A DNA stretch of 7,770 nt from Collinsella aerofaciens. Lineage in GTDB: Bacteria > Actinomycetota > Coriobacteriia > Coriobacteriales > Coriobacteriaceae. Positions 5,972-7,770 of the stretch are shown one piece after another (position 1 is the stretch's first letter; each line of letters begins with the position of its first letter). The notes below the pieces were generated by a model. It did no database searches and was not told the DNA's origin. It worked only from the letters and a program-made list of their open reading frames with translations. The DNA lies in the NCBI GenBank assembly GCA_008668235.1, contig RQCP01000048.1, positions 1 through 7,770 of the forward strand, read 5' to 3'. Made by a program: the position numbers and the translations under genes.

Positions 5972-7096
5972 ATGGACATCAAGACGATTGGCGTTGAGGA
6001 ATGGCTCAACGTTTGGGAGAAGAGCGCCACGTGGGACATCGCCCAGTCGACGATCTCGTCGCTCACCATGGGCGAGCTGCGCGCGCTCGATGAACAGGAC
6101 GGCGCCACGTTCTACGAGCGCCTGGACCGCGAGAAGATGAACTACGGCTGGATCGAGGGCTCGCCGGAGTTTAAGGCCGAGGTTGCCAAGCTGTATCGTC
6201 GGGAGGTCAATCCCGATCACATTCTGCAGACCAATGGCTGCACGGGCGCTAACCTCAACGCCATCATGGCTGTGGTCGAGCCCGGCGACCATGTTATCGC
6301 CGAGTGGCCCACCTACGCGCCGCTCTACGAGATTCCGCGCACGCTGGGCGCCGAGGTCGAGTATTGGGAGCTTCGCGAGGAACTCGGCTGGAAGCCCGAT
6401 ATCGAGGAACTCAAGCGCTTGGTGCGTCCCAACACCAAGCTTATCTGCATAAACAACGCATCTAACCCCATCGGTACGGTGCTCGATGCCGATATGCTCG
6501 GCCAGATTGCCGAGATCGCCCGCTCGGTGGGCGCCTACGTGCTGTGCGACGAGGTATATCTGCCGCTCGAAAACACTGAGTCCTTTATGTCGATGGTCGA
6601 CGTGTACGAGAGGGCCATTGTCACCAACTCGTTGTCGAAGACCTATTCGACACCTGCGGCCCGCGTGGGCTGGGTCCTGGCCGACAAAGAGGTGTCCAAC
6701 AGCATCCGTACCTATCGCGATTACACCATGATCTGCGGCGGCGTGTTCAACGATGCTCTGGCGACCTATGTGCTTGAGCACAAGGATAAGATTCTCGAGC
6801 GCAATCGCAAGATCGTGTTTGGCAACCGCGATATCGCGCAGGCTTGGATCGATACGCAGCATCGCGTTTCCTGGACGGCCCCGCAGGGCGTGTCCACCTC
6901 GTTTATCCAGCTGGATATTCCCGAGGATGACGAGGAGTTCTGCAGGCGCCTGCTGTCCGAGAGGGGAGTGCTGCTGGTCCCCGGTAGCCGTTTTGAGCTT
7001 CCCTGCGGCGCACGCCTGGGCTACTGCGCGAGCGAGGACGTTCTGCGCGAGGGCCTGAGGCTTTTGGGCGAGGCACTGGCGGAGTTCGATCGCTAG
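5972..7096 (+). CDS. PLP-dependent aminotransferase, class I/II fold, ArcT-like
   Basis: This 374-aa protein has the fold-type I aminotransferase set: N165 in NNASNPIG, D193 and Y196 in LCDEVY, the PLP Schiff-base lysine K223 in LSKTYSTPAARVGW with phosphate-binding R231, and substrate-carboxylate R348 in CGARLGYC. No signal peptide is seen, so it should be cytosolic. ATG 5972 is chosen because GTAAGGAG (5957-5964) ends 7 nt upstream; a TTG at 5918 and an ATG at 5945 lack this. It follows arcA on the same strand after a hairpin with a weak U-tract, so co-expression is likely. ADI clusters of some lactic acid bacteria include a putative transaminase called ArcT, which makes that the best working name. 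The substrate cannot be read from sequence. The N-terminal SLTMGELRAL (30-39) also recalls, from memory, capreomycidine synthases that act on an arginine derivative. Aminotransferase identity is firm, the ArcT role is tentative. Confidence 0.88.
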   Translation: MDIKTIGVEEWLNVWEKSATWDIAQSTISSLTMGELRALDEQDGATFYERLDREKMNYGWIEGSPEFKAEVAKLYRREVNPDHILQTNGCTGANLNAIMAVVEPGDHVIAEWPTYAPLYEIPRTLGAEVEYWELREELGWKPDIEELKRLVRPNTKLICINNASNPIGTVLDADMLGQIAEIARSVGAYVLCDEVYLPLENTESFMSMVDVYERAIVTNSLSKTYSTPAARVGWVLADKEVSNSIRTYRDYTMICGGVFNDALATYVLEHKDKILERNRKIVFGNRDIAQAWIDTQHRVSWTAPQGVSTSFIQLDIPEDDEEFCRRLLSERGVLLVPGSRFELPCGARLGYCASEDVLREGLRLLGEALAEFDR

Positions 7097-7145
7097 GATT
7101 CCGATGGTCTTCGGGGGCCTTATCCAAATTAGCCGAAGATAATCG

Positions 7146-7185
7146 AAAACGGACCCGTTTCCCTAGGGGAAGCGGGTCCGTTTTT
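7146..7185 (+). terminator. Strong intrinsic terminator after the aminotransferase gene
   Basis: AAAACGGACCCG (7146-7157) pairs exactly with CGGGTCCGTTTT (7173-7184). Six further pairs, one of them G-U, extend the stem to 18 bp around a TAG loop, and the stem merges into a T5 run (7181-7185). A separate 7-bp stem, TCTTCGG (7108-7114) with CCGAAGA (7133-7139), lies just before it. This closes the arcA-aminotransferase transcription unit. Confidence 0.93.
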
Positions 7186-7262
7186 CTATACCGAGAAGTC
7201 AAGTTGTTACAAATGGGGCCGTAAAGCGAGGCGGTATCCGCTGGGCCTTATACTGAGTTTCC

Positions 7263-7294
7263 GGTGAACGGTATCAAGCGTCTGGTAAACGGTA
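7263..7294 (-). promoter_or_regulatory. Third 21-bp-spaced motif pair, opposite orientation
   Basis: GGTGAACGGTA (7263-7273) and GGTAAACGGTA (7284-7294) agree at 10 of 11 positions and lie 21 bp apart. Read on the minus strand they are TACCGTTYACC, closely matching the boxes before both arcA genes (compare TGCCGTTCACC at 7520-7530). No minus-strand promoter or gene follows, so the pair may be a remote binding site, for example for looping or cooperative loading. Confidence 0.5.
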
Positions 7295-7357
7295 ATTTAT
7301 TTATCAGAAATGAATAGGACAAACTTTTTTCTGAATAAAAATGAAAATGGTTGAGAC

Positions 7358-7371
7358 GCGGTGTGAACCGC
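7358..7371. repeat. Short inverted repeat
   Basis: GCGGT (7358-7362) and ACCGC (7367-7371) form perfect 5-bp arms around a 4-bp spacer. The 14-bp symmetry could be an operator for a dimeric regulator. I see no counterpart upstream of the first arcA, and arms this short can occur by chance. Confidence 0.3.
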
Positions 7372-7521
7372 TAATTCTATTCATAGCTTTATTGGAAATA
7401 TGCAATTTGAGGATGGTTTAACAAAGTTTAGTTCCATTTGATTTTAGGATTAAAACGCGTTTAAGCACGTAAATACGCTTTATTAAGATGAAGTGTGCCA
7501 TGCGTGAAGTATATGTGTATG

Positions 7522-7548
7522 CCGTTCACCCCCTATAAAAAACCGTTC
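7522..7548 (+). promoter_or_regulatory. Paired CCGTTC boxes upstream of the second arcA
   Basis: CCGTTC stands at 7522-7527 and 7543-7548, again 21 bp apart and with the proximal box 39 bp before the -10. The proximal box is followed by GGGGGC, A or G, then AGGTGGAA, as in the first copy. The DNA between the boxes differs between copies, so spacing and box sequence are what has been kept. Confidence 0.6.
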
Positions 7549-7558
7549 GGGGGCAAGG

Positions 7559-7587
7559 TGGAAGTATGAGCTGATTTTGGATATAAA
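7559..7587 (+). promoter_or_regulatory. Predicted arcA promoter, copy 2
   Basis: TATAAA (7582-7587) within TTTGGATATAA (7576-7586) is the -10 element. The hexamer 17 bp upstream, TGGAAG (7559-7564), is a poor -35, as in copy 1. This copy therefore appears to have its own activator-dependent promoter, separate from the aminotransferase transcript that ends at 7185. Confidence 0.55.
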
Positions 7588-7604
7588 TATGTCGTCAGCA
7601 ATAA

Positions 7605-7653
7605 CGCCTCACACGGAGGGGCGCTAACGAATCGGCCCTGACAAGGGCCCGAA
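7605..7653 (+). promoter_or_regulatory. Structured 5' leader of the second arcA
   Basis: Hairpin I pairs 7605-7610 with 7618-7623, one pair being G-U. Hairpin II pairs TCGGCCCT (7632-7639) with AGGGCC (7644-7649) and GA (7651-7652) around a GACA loop, with C7650 bulged. Compared with the first copy, two pairs are added to the upper stem and the loop differs, yet the bulged C and the GGCC core remain. Confidence 0.5.
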
Positions 7654-7770
7654 AGAAAGGTAGGAGGCCATGACGAAAGGTCTGCACGTGCCTTCCGAGA
7701 TCGGCAAGCTCAGGAAGGTCTGCCTGCACCGTCCCGGCGACGAGCTCCTCAACCTGCCGCCCGACGAGCT
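7646..7770 (+). repeat. Identical 125-nt block, second copy
   Basis: This block is the downstream copy of 4557-4681, without mismatches up to the last base of the window. It begins inside leader hairpin II and contains the ribosome-binding region, the start codon and 33 complete codons. Bases to the left of 7646 diverge from the first copy at once. Confidence 0.95.
7670..7770 (+). CDS. arcA: Arginine deiminase, copy 2, 3' end outside the window
   Basis: Only the first 33 codons are present, running off the right edge. They are identical in nucleotide sequence to the start of the complete arcA and encode the same N-terminal ADI signature. The same AGGAGG, 2 nt before the ATG, precedes it. It has its own CCGTTC pair, promoter and structured leader and lies behind a strong terminator, so it should be transcribed independently of the first copy. 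Whether it is full length or truncated, and what follows it, cannot be seen here. Confidence 0.9.
   Translation, partial: MTKGLHVPSEIGKLRKVCLHRPGDELLNLPPDE

Larger units (their letters stand above)
7186..7521. other. Intergenic region upstream of the second arcA
   Basis: No gene is supported in this mostly AT-rich stretch. It holds an inverted-orientation motif pair at 7263-7294, a small palindrome at 7231-7241 (GCGG-TAT-CCGC) and an inverted repeat at 7358-7371. From about 7390 on it is a diverged duplicate of the region upstream of the first arcA, sharing ATGCAATT, AAAGTTTAG, TTTTAGGA and GCGTTTA in the same order. Confidence 0.6.

Noticed and set aside
5870..6862. 330-codon minus-strand open frame across the aminotransferase gene
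   Set aside because: It is antisense to a clear PLP enzyme and crosses the hairpin terminator at 5883-5916.
1..7770. Mobile element, CRISPR array or phage signature
   Set aside because: No transposase, integrase, terminal inverted repeats or spaced repeat array is present. The arcA repeat is a gene duplication and shows no insertion-element ends.

Overview
The window looks like chromosome of an anaerobic gut actinobacterium of the Coriobacteriia, most likely Collinsella or a close relative. This is inferred from GC-rich coding sequence beside AT-rich intergenic stretches, and from a polyphosphate kinase with a Pro/Ala/Glu tail next to an arginine deiminase (ADI) locus. No marker gene settles the genus.

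Left half, minus strand: rlmD (196-1509) encodes a TRAM/[4Fe-4S]-type 23S rRNA uracil-C5 methyltransferase. Upstream of it on the same strand is ppk1 (1623-4031), a polyphosphate kinase with both catalytic histidines and an unusual C-terminal tail of about 95 residues. A hairpin terminator (1558-1599) separates the two. Bases 1-195 hold no gene I can support.

Right half, plus strand: a 549-bp, mostly AT-rich region separates ppk1 from the divergent arcA. A complete arcA (4581-5822, 413 aa, all ADI catalytic residues) is followed by a hairpin and a PLP-dependent aminotransferase (5972-7096), which resembles the transaminase called ArcT in some ADI clusters. A strong terminator (7146-7184) closes that unit. 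After about 485 bp more a second arcA begins at 7670 and runs off the window after 101 nt.

The main discovery is the repeated arcA control region. The last 24 nt of leader and first 101 nt of coding sequence are identical in both copies (125/125 nt), while the DNA upstream is clearly related but diverged. What survives upstream is informative: two CCGTTC boxes exactly 21 bp apart, a fixed 39-bp step from the proximal box to a GGATATAA -10 element with no good -35, and a two-hairpin leader whose second stem has changed with pairing kept. This is what an activator-dependent promoter with a structured leader would look like. A third 21-bp-spaced pair in the opposite orientation lies at 7263-7294, and one 10-bp half-site is shared with the ppk1/arcA intergenic region (4121-4130).

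Functionally, ArcA hydrolyses arginine to citrulline and ammonia. In the full pathway ArcB and ArcC then yield ATP, but neither they nor an ArcD exchanger are in view. The aminotransferase may process an amino acid linked to this catabolism.
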